64,000 bases of DNA from Micromonospora kangleipakensis (GCF_004217615.1 NZ_SHLD01000001.1:3720001-3784000), one strand, 5' to 3'; counted from the first letter of the stretch, positions 16,116-24,377 are shown. The notes: generated by a model from the sequence alone, not told the origin. Translations and numbers: made by a program.

Positions 16116-16595
16116 TCAAAGGTAGTCGAAGTAGCGGGTCCACCATGGGTCGTCGGGGGCCAAGGTGCCGCCGGGGCCGTCGTAGCGCTTCCAGAGGGGG
16201 CCTTCGGGGATGAGGGTGTAGCCGAGGTCGTCGAGGGCCGTGCGGATTCGGGTGGTGTCGTTGGGGTGCAGCACCTGTGCGGCTTCCTCGTCGTCCCAGA
16301 CGCCGGGGTTTTCGAGGGCCAGGACGGCCAGGTCGCCGAAGTTGCTGATGACGATCACGAGCTGCTCACCGGTGGCTGTGGCTGCGGCGGGGATGTCGAT
16401 GCGGCCGTGAAAGCTGGCGTCTTGCACCTCTCGGTCGACGAGACATTGGCCGCCGAAGTCGCGGTCGAGTCGTTCGGCCAGTTGGTTGAACCGTGCCCTG
16501 GCTCGGCGGTGGTTGTAGTTCGCGGGGAACTCGAGGTGGTCGGGGTCGTCGAGGGAGCGCAGCAGCTGCCAGAGCTGGGCGTCGTCGGCAGGCAT
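16116..16595 (-). CDS. Hypothetical passenger protein of the IS481 element
   Basis: A 159-aa acidic protein starting 4 bp after the transposase stop, inside the element. No family is recognised. It opens with a helical ADDAQLWQLLRSLDDPDH, then ANYNHRRARARFNQLAERLD, a beta-rich middle (FHGRIDIPAAATATGEQLVI, VISNFGDLAVLALENPG) and a C-terminal helix/strand (IRTALDDLGYTLIPEGPLWK). The layout recalls small immunity or accessory proteins, but nothing in the sequence proves that. The coding style matches the transposase, so it probably moves with it. Confidence 0.65.
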   Translation of the reverse strand: MPADDAQLWQLLRSLDDPDHLEFPANYNHRRARARFNQLAERLDRDFGGQCLVDREVQDASFHGRIDIPAAATATGEQLVIVISNFGDLAVLALENPGVWDDEEAAQVLHPNDTTRIRTALDDLGYTLIPEGPLWKRYDGPGGTLAPDDPWWTRYFDYL

Positions 16596-16599
16596 CCGG

Positions 16600-18432
16600 T
16601 CATTGTGCCTGCCCGTTCTGGGGCCGGGGGTGCTGAGGTTTGCGGGCTTTGAAGCGGGCGATGGGCTTGGTGGTGGTGCGGGCGACCTCGGTGAGGAGCT
16701 GGTCGCCGTCGTAGACGCGGAAGGTGGTGTCGGCGGCTTCGACGGTGACGGTGCGGCCGGCGTGGGCGATACCGGGGTGGATGCGTTGACCGGCGATGAC
16801 GATGCTGCCGCGGCTGCTGACCCGCCGGTCGACGCGTTGGGTGTCGCGGGTCGGGGCCGGTGGTGGTCCGGCGGGGCGGGCGTCGCGGAGGCGGGCCAGA
16901 TCGGTGCGGGTGAGTGGGTTGGGCAGGCTGCGCAGCAGCGTCCGGTCGGCGTCGAGGATGTGCAGGACGCCGTGGTCGAGGCGGGCGATGATCCGGCGGC
17001 CGGCGAGGTGGTAGCCGACCGGGTGCTGCCGCCCGGCGAGGGCGATGAGGCCGTTGGCGGTGACGAGCCGGTCGACCTCGATCGCCCCGCCGGGCTTGGC
17101 CGGGCCGGCGGCGATGGGCGACGGTCCGGCAAGCTTGCCGCCGTCAGCCAGAAGCTGCCGCAGGTGGTCGAGGGTGAGCCGGGACGGGACGGTCTTGAGA
17201 CGGGCGCCGTCCAGCAGCAGGTGGATGATGGTGTTATCGGCCCAGAGGGTGATGGTGCGCCCGGCATGGGCGGGGCCGAGCCAGAACTGCTGCCCGCAGA
17301 CGGCGAGGTTGCCGGAGACGGGAACCACGCGGGTGACCTCGACGGCCAGCTCGAGCGGTTCGCCGCCGACGTCAGGAACCGCCGGCGGCGCTGAAACAGC
17401 CACCGGCCGGTCCGGCAGTCTTTCCGGTCGTGGCTGACGGGGCGCGGGGATGGTGCCGGTGAGCGACGGGGGCAGTCGCAGCGGCAGCTGCTCATCGGGC
17501 GGCCGGGCAGTGAACCGGTCCACCGGGAACGCCATGTCCAGAGACTGATGCGGCCGGCTGGTGTTGTATTCGTGCCGGAACCCGTCGATGGCGGCCTGGG
17601 CCTCTTCCGGGTTGGCCCAGACCTCGACCTCGTCGAGGAGTTCCCGTTGCAGGGTCTGGTGGAACCGCTCGACCTTGCCAGTGGTGGTTGGTGAGCGGGG
17701 CTTGGTCAGCCGGTGGGTGATGCCGTTCTCCCGGCAGATCCGGTCGAACATCACCTCACCACCACCGCGGCCGAACCGGGCGGTGAACTGCTTGCCGTTG
17801 TCGGTCAGCACCTCCTCGGGCACCCCGAACCGCTGCAATGCCTCGGCGAAAGCGAGACACACCGCCCGGCCGGTGGCCCGGCGGACGACAGCGACGATGA
17901 CGCAGAACCGGGAGTGGTCGTCGACGCCGGTGACGACCTTCGCCTCACCGCCATCGGCGAGCTGGATGCCGCCGACGATGTCCATCTGCCACAGCTCCAT
18001 CGGCCGCTCACGCTGCCAGCGCCGGTAGTCCTCCCTCCGGCGTCGGCGAGGTGTGGGATCAATCAGGCCGTGTCGGACCAGCACCCGGTAGATGGTGCTC
18101 AGCGACGGGACCGGTCCGGGGCAACCGCGGCGGCCCAGCTCGTAGTGCAGTCGCCGTTGCCCCCACCGGGGATGGTTGCGGCGCAGTTCGCAGATCACCG
18201 CCTCCACCTCCGCCGGGGTCTGGGCGGGATGCCCATGCGGTCGGTGCGACCGCTCCGCCAGGCCCTCCAAGCCTTGGTCGCGATACCAGCCCAACCAGCG
18301 GTGCACCGCCTGACGCGAGACGCCGAACCGTTCGGCGACCTCGGTCACTGGCAGGCTGGCTTCGACTTCCAGTACTGCGCGGTAACGCTGCTCAGTCACG
18401 CTCAACTCCACCAACACTCGGCGGAGTGTCAC
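16600..18432 (-). CDS. IS481-family transposase with long C-terminal extension
   Basis: A 610-aa protein. It has an N-terminal HTH (VTEVAERFGVSRQAVHRWLG, about residues 29-48), an HTH_29/32 region, and the rve integrase core (about 140-300) with the DDE residues in MELWQMDIVGG, EEVLTDNGKQF and GKVERFHQTL. Two tandem beta-rich repeats follow (about 350-610; each with VVPVSGNLAV/IVIAGQRI, then HAGRTITLWAD/HAGRTVTVEAAD), which probably bind DNA ends. The GTG at 18432 lies within the terminal GTGTCAC box. No lesion is seen. Confidence 0.92.
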   Translation of the reverse strand: MTLRRVLVELSVTEQRYRAVLEVEASLPVTEVAERFGVSRQAVHRWLGWYRDQGLEGLAERSHRPHGHPAQTPAEVEAVICELRRNHPRWGQRRLHYELGRRGCPGPVPSLSTIYRVLVRHGLIDPTPRRRRREDYRRWQRERPMELWQMDIVGGIQLADGGEAKVVTGVDDHSRFCVIVAVVRRATGRAVCLAFAEALQRFGVPEEVLTDNGKQFTARFGRGGGEVMFDRICRENGITHRLTKPRSPTTTGKVERFHQTLQRELLDEVEVWANPEEAQAAIDGFRHEYNTSRPHQSLDMAFPVDRFTARPPDEQLPLRLPPSLTGTIPAPRQPRPERLPDRPVAVSAPPAVPDVGGEPLELAVEVTRVVPVSGNLAVCGQQFWLGPAHAGRTITLWADNTIIHLLLDGARLKTVPSRLTLDHLRQLLADGGKLAGPSPIAAGPAKPGGAIEVDRLVTANGLIALAGRQHPVGYHLAGRRIIARLDHGVLHILDADRTLLRSLPNPLTRTDLARLRDARPAGPPPAPTRDTQRVDRRVSSRGSIVIAGQRIHPGIAHAGRTVTVEAADTTFRVYDGDQLLTEVARTTTKPIARFKARKPQHPRPQNGQAQ

Positions 18433-18477
18433 CCATCAAGTGAAGCCACGGTGTCACGCATCATCCGGAGTCGGACA

Positions 18478-18492
18478 CCCGGCTGCCGGCGA
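18478..18492 (+). repeat. 15-bp junction repeat, copy 3
   Basis: CCCGGCTGCCGGCGA follows the right terminus CGGACA of the transposase unit. Beyond it the sequence (AGTTGTTCAAAG) is not IS-like, so this marks the right edge of the tandem. Confidence 0.75.
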
Positions 18493-18646
18493 AGTTGTTC
18501 AAAGTTTCTGTACGTCTTCAAGCGCGGCCCGCGTCGCGGGCCGCTCGCGCCGCCGAACCTGGGCCGGGCCGATGGCCCGCCGCCGCGCCTCTGGCCTTCG
18601 GCCGCCAGCGCGTCGGTTGCAGCCCGCCGGCGGCGCGACATACGAC

Positions 18647-18688
18647 GAAGCCCCGGGCCGCCTGACATCTCAGGTAGACCGGGGCTTC
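18647..18688. terminator. Terminator-like hairpin
   Basis: GAAGCCCCGG (18647-18656) and CCGGGGCTTC (18679-18688) form a perfect 10-bp stem with a 22-nt loop. No T tract follows. It could end transcripts from either side. Confidence 0.5.
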
Positions 18689-18830
18689 CGAGTTTGGCCG
18701 CAAGAACGTGTGTCCTCGCCGGACGGGCAGACAACCAGGATGATCGACAACCCGACCGATCCTCGGGGAGCGTGGTGGTTGCGGGGCGGAGCCATCCCAC
18801 CCGCCTGCCCAATGGGATGCCGGCCCGGCC

Positions 18831-18868
18831 CCGGGGTGTCAAGCGGTGGGGCGTGCTTGACACCCCGG
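18831..18868. repeat. 14-bp perfect inverted repeat with TGTCAAGC boxes
   Basis: CCGGGGTGTCAAGC (18831-18844) and GCTTGACACCCCGG (18855-18868) are separated by 10 nt. The inner TGTCAAGC word also occurs twice in the IS481-type right end at 14434 and 14459. This may be a fused pair of IS ends, a transposase-binding site or a terminator. Confidence 0.6.
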
Positions 18869-19124
18869 CACCGTGCCGGCATGGCAGAGCCCAGGCGGCC
18901 GGGATGACTCCTTCGGGACGGCTGACCGGGTCGCCCTGGGCGGTAGTCAGGTAAACCGCCACGGTTCGGGGCTCACCGTCAGGGGTGCCCCACGGCAACG
19001 TGACCGGCATCTGGTGGGCTTCACCGAGTGATTGAGTGGTATGAGCCGATGTCTGATCATCTGCACTCTTGAACCGATTCGGAAGCCGGCGGTTAGGGCG
19101 GGTGTCCGGGGGTAACTCCGGGCG

Positions 19125-19811
19125 GTGACCAGGCCATCCGAGGACCCCGACACTCGGTCGGACCTCAGCCGCACCGTCGCTTTCAGCGACGCAGTTCTGG
19201 CCATCATCATGACTCTGCTGGTGCTGGACCCCGTACTGCGGGTTCCGGAGGTCGGGCCCGGCCATCTGCTGCCCGCGCTGCTGGACCAGTGGCCGAGGTA
19301 CGCGGCGTATTTCGCGTCGTTCTCGTACGTGGCCGTCGTCTGGCTCAACCACAAGGCGACGTTTCACCGTATCCGCAAGACCGATCGAGACCTGCACTGG
19401 GCAAACCTGTTCGTCCTGTTCACCACGGCGCTGATGCCGTTCCCGACCGCGGTCGTCTCGCACGCGTTCCTGATGCTCACCTTGCCGGACCAGCGTGTGG
19501 CCATCGCCTTCTACGCGGTGATCGGCGCGTTGATGTGTCTGAGCTGGCTGGCGTTGTTCCAGTACCTGGCCCGGCGCCCCGACCTGGTCAAGGACGAGGT
19601 TGACGAGCGGTTCTATCCCGCCGAGCGGCTGCGGGCAATGGTTGGTGTCATCCTGTACGCCGTGGCCGGAGTTGCCGGCTATCTGATCGCACCGCTCGTC
19701 GGCATGGGGTTCTTCGTGGTGCTGCCCGTGTTCTACGCGATCACCAGTGCTGGCCTGTACGCGGCGCCCTTCGCCCGCCGGATCGCACACCGGCCGCCGC
19801 CGCCCGCCTGA
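19125..19811 (+). CDS. TMEM175-family (DUF1211) channel-like protein
   Basis: A 228-aa protein with six hydrophobic segments. The family signature RTVAFSDAVLAIIMTLLVLD (FSDxxxAI motif in helix 1, about residues 17-36) identifies it as TMEM175-like; bacterial members form potassium-permeable channels as tetramers. SFSYVAVVWLNHKATFHRIRK is the conserved helix-3 region. The GTG at 19125 is the likely start. A second, distinct TMEM175 protein lies at 24704, which is unusual within one island. Confidence 0.85.
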   Translation: MTRPSEDPDTRSDLSRTVAFSDAVLAIIMTLLVLDPVLRVPEVGPGHLLPALLDQWPRYAAYFASFSYVAVVWLNHKATFHRIRKTDRDLHWANLFVLFTTALMPFPTAVVSHAFLMLTLPDQRVAIAFYAVIGALMCLSWLALFQYLARRPDLVKDEVDERFYPAERLRAMVGVILYAVAGVAGYLIAPLVGMGFFVVLPVFYAITSAGLYAAPFARRIAHRPPPPA

Positions 19812-19952
19812 GTTGACCTATGCGCTTCCAGCAGGCAGGGCCAAGCAGTACAGCAGCGAAGTACAGCAACCGACGGCACCAAGCGGAACCACGGTGAGCA
19901 CCATCAGACCATCGACCAGTGGTGCGAGCCGAACGAGACCGCATTGCCGATC

Positions 19953-19997
19953 TCTGGGGGTCAAGGGGTCGTCGGTTCAAATCCGGCCGTCCCGACA
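19953..19997 (+). other. tRNA-Pro(GGG) 3' half, second attachment-site scar
   Basis: The sequence contains the anticodon loop with GGG, stem strand TCAAG, variable loop GGGTC, T arm (GTCGG/TTCAAAT/CCGGC) and acceptor strand CGTCCCG plus A. The 5' half is missing, so no functional tRNA is encoded. It is the typical product of integration into a tRNA-Pro gene, followed by loss or rearrangement. Confidence 0.75.
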
Positions 19998-20619
19998 GTG
20001 TGGAAGTTTCCGCAGGTCTCAGGCTTGCGGGAAGTCTTCTTTGATTGCTGTAGCTCGATGTCGTGGCGTGCAAGCCGCTGCTAGAACCCTTGACTCGGGC
20101 GATTTGGCGGTTCGATCTTGGACTTTACCGGTGTGAATCACCTGGTAAGCCGTCTGCGTCGACGCTGCCGCACCCGTCGCTGGACTGCTTAACGACCGCC
20201 GCGTGTACCAATGGTCAACCTGGCCATGACACCGCCTCCACTGTCCGTTACCTTCCTGTCCCTCCCGTTTCTTAGGGCGGAATCAGCTTGTACCCATATG
20301 CAACCAGCGGTGGCGGGCGAGAACCATGAAGAAGATAGGCAGAACATGGTCCGCGTCCGGGTGAGCTCACAACCGCGGGTCAGAGCGGGCGGGGTGCCGG
20401 CCCCGGGCAGGTCGACGAGGACCAGGGCCAGGCCATCACCAGGCCGGCGGAGTGATGGACGACGCCCAGGCCAAGGGCCGGACGGTGGCGCCGATCTGCC
20501 CATTCCTGAGCGCCTGGCGTCGAAGCCGCGGCGTGTGGGTCGCGTAGCGCGGCGAGCAGCCGGGAGGCCTCTGGCGACGCTTCCACGGCAGGCGTCCGGG
20601 CCCTGCTGATCCTCGATCG
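19998..20619. other. Gene-free stretch
   Basis: No convincing gene is seen on either strand. Overlapping frames of 80-210 codons exist but have arginine- and proline-rich, shadow-like composition. GTACAGCA-type words near 19840-19865, before the tRNA-Pro scar, recall the tails of actinomycete integrase genes. Confidence 0.5.
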
Positions 20620-20760
20620 AGACTCGCCCATAGAAGGTGAAACGCAGCGGCTGGGGGGACACCTTCCGGGTGTCGTCGGGCCCTACGTCGTACAGGAAGG
20701 GGGCTTGGAGGTCGCGTCCGCGATCTCCTGTGCCGCCGGCTCCAGGACGTGCCTCATCAT
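20620..20760 (-). pseudogene. Alpha/beta hydrolase, N-terminal remnant with frameshift
   Basis: The frame from ATG 20760 reads MRHVLEPAAQEIADATSKPP and then leaves frame at a C run; one extra C restores FLYDVGPDDTRKV. Together these match the N-terminus of a family of alpha/beta hydrolases that begins ATSKPPFLYELGP. After about 45 residues homology ends. Its ATG overlaps the stop of the ferritin-like gene, so it was the last gene of that operon. Confidence 0.5.
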
Positions 20761-22574
20761 GCTGTCTTCTGTCCTTCGTCGTTATTCGGTGGTCGGTCTC
20801 CGCCGTCGGCCGGCATTTCCTCATGGAAGCCGATCTTTCGGTGGGTTCCGTCGCACAGTGGCTTGTTCGAGGAGTGGCCGCAGCGGCAGAGCGTCATCCT
20901 GTTGCGGGTCTGCAGTGGCTGGCCGTCTGCGCGGAGGACCGGCACTGCGCCGGTGACCCACAGCGCGCTGGCCAGTCCGTTCTCCTCCTCAAGGACCGAG
21001 ACGGCCTGCGGAAGGTCGGGCTCGATGGAATCGCCGCCGCGTTGGAGGGCATAGCTGTACGACCCGGAGGGGCAGTGGTCGATTCGGCCCATGATGTTGG
21101 AGCGGACGTCGCTGTCGTCGGTGTCGGCGAGCATTGCGGCGATCGGCCTGGTGCGTCCGATGCAGAAGGCGGCGTGGATGCACAATTCGCCGACCCGTTG
21201 GGCCGAGATGCCCACGCCGTCGTGGACATGCTGTAGTTCCTCGTAAGGTCGGACGTCGGCGGTTTCCGTACCGTCGAATCCGATCCGAGCGTGAGTCCCG
21301 TCGCAGAACGGCTTGGCGCTCGAGTGGCCGCAGCGACACAACGCGTAGGTGTCCTCGGTCGTCAGGGTGTCACCGGTTTTCCAGGTCAGCGCGTTGTTCT
21401 CCGCCGAGACGATCTTGCGTTTGCGTCTGAGCGGGACGCCGCCGGACACGACGTACGGGCCGTCGGGGAGTACGACGATCCGCTGCCGGTCATCGATGTG
21501 CCACCGGCGCAGTTCGGGTGGCACGTATTCGAAGGTGGGGCCGGCGGTGGTGCCTTCTTCGTCGGGCATCTGCATCAGGGCCTGGGCTTGTGCCTTGAGC
21601 GTGTACATGGTGCCGATGGCGACCGCGAGCAGCCTCGGGCTGCCGTTGAACGCCTGATCGAGCAAATTCAGCATGGCGCAGTAGGTGTGGTTGAACTCTT
21701 CCTGAGCCGTGCGAATCGCGCTTCCTGGCGCGTGATCGGCGAGGCGCGGGTTACGCCTCATCGGCTGGACGCCGGCGAGGTCCACGGAGATCGCCTCGCC
21801 GGTGGGCCCGGACTGCGGGGTGTCACCGCGCCGGTATCGTCGGCCGACCTTGAGCTCCTGGAACCGGTAGAAGTGCGCGACCTCCTCCCGATCGGGATGG
21901 AAGATGTCCTGGTCGCCGTCCCAGACTTCGCCGCGAGCCGTGCCCTCGCCCTGCTCGACGATTTCCTCCAGCGCGGCCAGTGCCGAGGCCAGATCGTCGA
22001 CCGCGATCAGTCGCCCGCCGGTGTGCCGGAAGTGGACCGCGGTCAGCTGGCGAGCGGGATCGCCGGAGAAGACCTCCCGCTCGCCGAGCCGGTCGCACAG
22101 CTGGCGAAGGCCTTCCTCGATCGCGGCGTAGAACTGCCCGATCGTCTCGTAGTCATCGCCTTCCGCTGGGGCGCCGGGCGGTGCCGGTTGTTCGATCCGC
22201 AGGAACATGTCGAGTGCTTCCGCGCCGAACGGGAGCAGCGACAGTTCCAGCGAGCGGTCGCCGTGGGGCAGCCGCCGAGGATGCGGCGGCAGCATCCCCG
22301 GCGTATCCAGCCGCGGCCGCCCCCCGACCGCGTTGAGCAGATTCGCGACCAACGCCATGTGAAGCATCTCCTCCGCGAAGACACTGCCCACCACCTCAAC
22401 AGCTTCCGGATTCCGCTCCGGGTCGAGCGAATACAGTGCGCACAGGTACGGCGGCAAGGTCGCGTGTTCCAACTCGATCGCCCACTGAAGGTGCTCGCGA
22501 AGACCGTCGAGCGTTGTGATCCGTGCCGACGTCGCGGGAGCAGCGGCGGTCCCTTGCTGTTGTGGGTGATTCAC
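20757..22574 (-). CDS. Ferritin-like / 2x CDGSH / 4Fe-4S fusion protein
   Basis: A 605-aa multidomain protein. Residues about 20-250 are a ferritin-like domain of the VioB/iminophenyl-pyruvate dimer synthase type, with carboxylate and histidine ligands (ELEH at 33-36; EEMLH at 67-71). About 400-430 is a CDGSH [2Fe-2S] domain (CRCGHSSAKPFCDGTH). About 450-510 is a DUF1271/Fer4_19 segment (CIHAAFCIG, then DHCPSGSYSYAL). About 555-590 is a second CDGSH domain (CRCGHSSNKPLCDGTH). It could hold a di-metal site plus up to three Fe-S clusters. The GTG at 22574 overlaps the upstream stop (GTGA), implying translational coupling. Reaction unknown; redox or iron-linked stress role inferred. Confidence 0.85.
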   Translation of the reverse strand: MNHPQQQGTAAAPATSARITTLDGLREHLQWAIELEHATLPPYLCALYSLDPERNPEAVEVVGSVFAEEMLHMALVANLLNAVGGRPRLDTPGMLPPHPRRLPHGDRSLELSLLPFGAEALDMFLRIEQPAPPGAPAEGDDYETIGQFYAAIEEGLRQLCDRLGEREVFSGDPARQLTAVHFRHTGGRLIAVDDLASALAALEEIVEQGEGTARGEVWDGDQDIFHPDREEVAHFYRFQELKVGRRYRRGDTPQSGPTGEAISVDLAGVQPMRRNPRLADHAPGSAIRTAQEEFNHTYCAMLNLLDQAFNGSPRLLAVAIGTMYTLKAQAQALMQMPDEEGTTAGPTFEYVPPELRRWHIDDRQRIVVLPDGPYVVSGGVPLRRKRKIVSAENNALTWKTGDTLTTEDTYALCRCGHSSAKPFCDGTHARIGFDGTETADVRPYEELQHVHDGVGISAQRVGELCIHAAFCIGRTRPIAAMLADTDDSDVRSNIMGRIDHCPSGSYSYALQRGGDSIEPDLPQAVSVLEEENGLASALWVTGAVPVLRADGQPLQTRNRMTLCRCGHSSNKPLCDGTHRKIGFHEEMPADGGDRPPNNDEGQKTA

Positions 22575-22867
22575 AGGCTCTCGTTTCGACTGTTGGAGAG
22601 GTGGATTCGCCGAGTCGGCGTCGTTCGGGGTCTCAGGCACGTCCGTCCGTGGGGTGCCCGAATCGGGGTCGCCAGCGTCTCGACCGCGCCAAGAAGGCTG
22701 CGGAGGCCGACGTCGTCGCGCTGGGCGTCGGCCGGATCGAACAGCCACTCGGTGACCGGTAGCTTGATGGCCTCTTCGGGGTGGCTCGACTCGGCCATGG
22801 CCAGTTCCGCCTTGACCTCGGCCTCGAGCTCGTGCAATGAGTCGTTGTCTCCAGTCGGAGCGCTCAT
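22571..22867 (-). CDS. Hypothetical protein coupled to the ferritin-like gene
   Basis: A 98-aa protein with an excellent AGGAGG site 4 bp before the ATG at 22867. It begins with an acidic helix (DSLHELEAEVKAELAMAESS), then IKLPVTEWLFDPADAQRDDV and an Arg/Thr-rich tail. No family is recognised. The tail composition suggests the frame may be shifted after about residue 65, but no alternative frame is clearly better. It overlaps the ferritin-like start by 4 bp. Confidence 0.55.
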   Translation of the reverse strand: MSAPTGDNDSLHELEAEVKAELAMAESSHPEEAIKLPVTEWLFDPADAQRDDVGLRSLLGAVETLATPIRAPHGRTCLRPRTTPTRRIHLSNSRNESL

Positions 22868-22954
22868 CGTTCCTCCTGCGTGATTTCGATGGATGTCGGC
22901 CTGGCATGCCCGTTGTCGGCTCGCCCGTTGTCGGCTGGAGTGCGGTCGGCGTGG

Positions 22955-23388
22955 TCAGGACGGGCGAGGGGCACGGCGGTCCTTGCGCTGGGCGAGCTCT
23001 TCGTCGCCCACCAGCGTGAGCATCGGCTTGCCGGGTTCGCACAGCATCGTGACAGTGAATCGCAGCGGGATGTGGTCGCGGTTGTTGCCGTCCTGGTAGT
23101 GGATGACATCGCCACCCGGCTCCCAGAACGCCTCGCCGGCGCGCACGACCCTCTCTGGCTGGCCTTCGACCTCCAGCAGCATCTCGCCTTCCAGCAACCG
23201 AACGCGGGGCCGGAGTGGCGGTGCGGCGGCGTTCCGGGGTCGCCGGGCGGGTACTCGATGACGACGGTCATCGCATGCGCTCCCGTCGGGATGAAGGGCG
23301 GCTCGGCCTCCTGCAGCATGGTGAGCGCCATCTGCCACGCGGTCGATCTGCGCTTCGGCTCGGTGCTGGTCGGATCGTTGCCGGGCAT
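22955..23388 (-). pseudogene. Cupin broken by a small deletion
   Basis: The frame from ATG 23388 encodes a cupin start (ALTMLQEAEPPFIPTGAHAM, then PPGDPGTPPHRHSGPAFG). The continuation (LLEGEMLLEVEGQPERVVRA, EPGGDVIHYQDGN) is in a different frame ending at 22955. Comparing the junction near 23195-23200 with the expected FGYVLEGEM suggests a loss of about 4 nt. The rest, including both cupin motifs, is otherwise complete, so the break is recent or a sequencing error. Confidence 0.75.
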
Positions 23389-23434
23389 GGGACGTACATC
23401 CGTTGCTGATGGGTGTGGGGCGGGGACTGGTGCG

Positions 23435-24190
23435 CTACTTGCCGGACCTGGTGCGGCCCAGCCAGTCGGCGTACTTGATCTCTCCGAGCACCGCTTCACC
23501 GACCGGCACCAGACTCTGCTCCGCCAACTCGGATCCGTAGTAGCGCGTGTGCGGGTCGGTGACCACCTCACGCGCGTCACCCAGCGCAGCCAGGGCGTTC
23601 CGGAAGAACTCGTCCATCCGGAGCCGCTCGGGCCCGGCGACCTCGACCCGCCCGTTCAACGGCGACCCCACCGCAGCCCGGACCACTGCCTGGGCCACGT
23701 CGTCGCCGGCGATGGGCTGGAACAGCACCGGTGGCATCCGGACCGTGCCACCGTCCGCGGTGCTGTCGGCGATGGCCGGGACGAACTCGAAGAACTGCGT
23801 CGCGTGCACGATCGAGAACGGGATCGACGAGTCCTCGATCAGCTTCTCCTGCGCGAGCTTCGCCCGGAAGTAGCCGTTTTCGGTCAGCCGCTCGGTCCCC
23901 ACGATCGACAGCGCCACATGGTGGCCCACACCGGCCGTCCCCTCCGCCGCAAGCTGATTGCGGGTGGACGTCTGGAAGAACTCCATCACCGCGGTGTCCT
24001 CCCACGAGGGGGAGTTCGACACGTCGATCACCACGGACGCGCCGGCGAATGCCTCGGCCAGGCCCTCGCCGGTGAGGGTGTTGACGCCGGTATTCGGTGA
24101 CGCCGGCACCGCCTCGTGGCCGAGCTCGCCGAGCTGCGCCACGACCTTCGACCCAATCAGGCCAGTGCCGCCGATTACCACGATCTTCAT
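23435..24190 (-). CDS. NmrA/SDR-type NAD(P)-binding oxidoreductase
   Basis: A 251-aa protein. The N-terminal Rossmann motif is GGTGLIGS (about residues 7-14), followed by the atypical-SDR (NmrA-like) pattern VVIDVSNSPSWEDTAVMEFF and RAKLAQEKLIEDSSIPFSIV. Genes of this type are classic partners of ECF41 sigma factors. The ATG at 24190 has an AGGAAGG ribosome site. The upstream region contains an ECF41-like promoter (24243-24269). It heads the operon continuing through the broken cupin, the 98-aa gene and the ferritin-like fusion. Substrate unknown. Confidence 0.85.
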   Translation of the reverse strand: MKIVVIGGTGLIGSKVVAQLGELGHEAVPASPNTGVNTLTGEGLAEAFAGASVVIDVSNSPSWEDTAVMEFFQTSTRNQLAAEGTAGVGHHVALSIVGTERLTENGYFRAKLAQEKLIEDSSIPFSIVHATQFFEFVPAIADSTADGGTVRMPPVLFQPIAGDDVAQAVVRAAVGSPLNGRVEVAGPERLRMDEFFRNALAALGDAREVVTDPHTRYYGSELAEQSLVPVGEAVLGEIKYADWLGRTRSGK

Positions 24191-24242
24191 GACAAGCCTT
24201 CCTGTTGGCCGGGGCATCGGTTGCCATCCGGTCACCAGTTAA

Positions 24243-24269
24243 GACCGGGAACCTCCCCGGCCTGTGACA
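24243..24269 (-). promoter_or_regulatory. ECF41-type promoter of the SDR operon
   Basis: On the minus strand TGTCACA (24263-24269) is followed after 16 bp by GGTC (24243-24246). The described ECF41/SigJ promoter is TGTCACA, about 16 bp, CGTC. It lies 53 bp before the SDR start codon. The same arrangement recurs at 25407-25433, with the ECF41 gene itself nearby. Confidence 0.65.
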
Positions 24270-24377
24270 CCTCCGCTGAAATGCCCCCGAAGTCGCTGGC
24301 CCCCCCGGCGCCCAGGTGTCACCGGCGGGAGCGCTGTCCTGCCTTTTCAGCTGCAGGAGCATGGAGCGACAGGAGCA

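Larger units (their letters stand above)
16022..18477 (-). mobile_element. IS481-family element with transposase and passenger gene
   Basis: This 2,456-bp element runs from TGTCGGG (16022) to CGGACA (18477), flanked on both sides by the same 15-bp sequence (16007-16021, 18478-18492). Both ends contain arrays of TGTCAC/TGTCA boxes in direct and inverted orientation, probable transposase-binding sites. Inside are the transposase and one downstream gene, 4 bp apart. The element seems intact and could act in trans on the adjacent LtrA unit. Confidence 0.7.
18433..19124. other. Intergenic stretch with hairpins, no gene
   Basis: It holds the right end of the IS481 element, the third 15-bp junction repeat (18478-18492), a terminator-like hairpin (18647-18688), a large perfect inverted repeat (18831-18868) and the promoter region of the TMEM175 gene. 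Reading frames here have no recognisable protein content. Confidence 0.6.

Noticed and set aside
16116..17495. 459-codon minus frame overlapping the transposase
   Set aside because: Its upstream 300 codons are a Pro/Ser-rich shadow of the IS481 gene; only 16116-16595 from ATG 16595 is plausible.
19998..20619. Frames of 80-210 codons on both strands
   Set aside because: They overlap one another, have biased shadow composition and lack ribosome sites or recognisable motifs.
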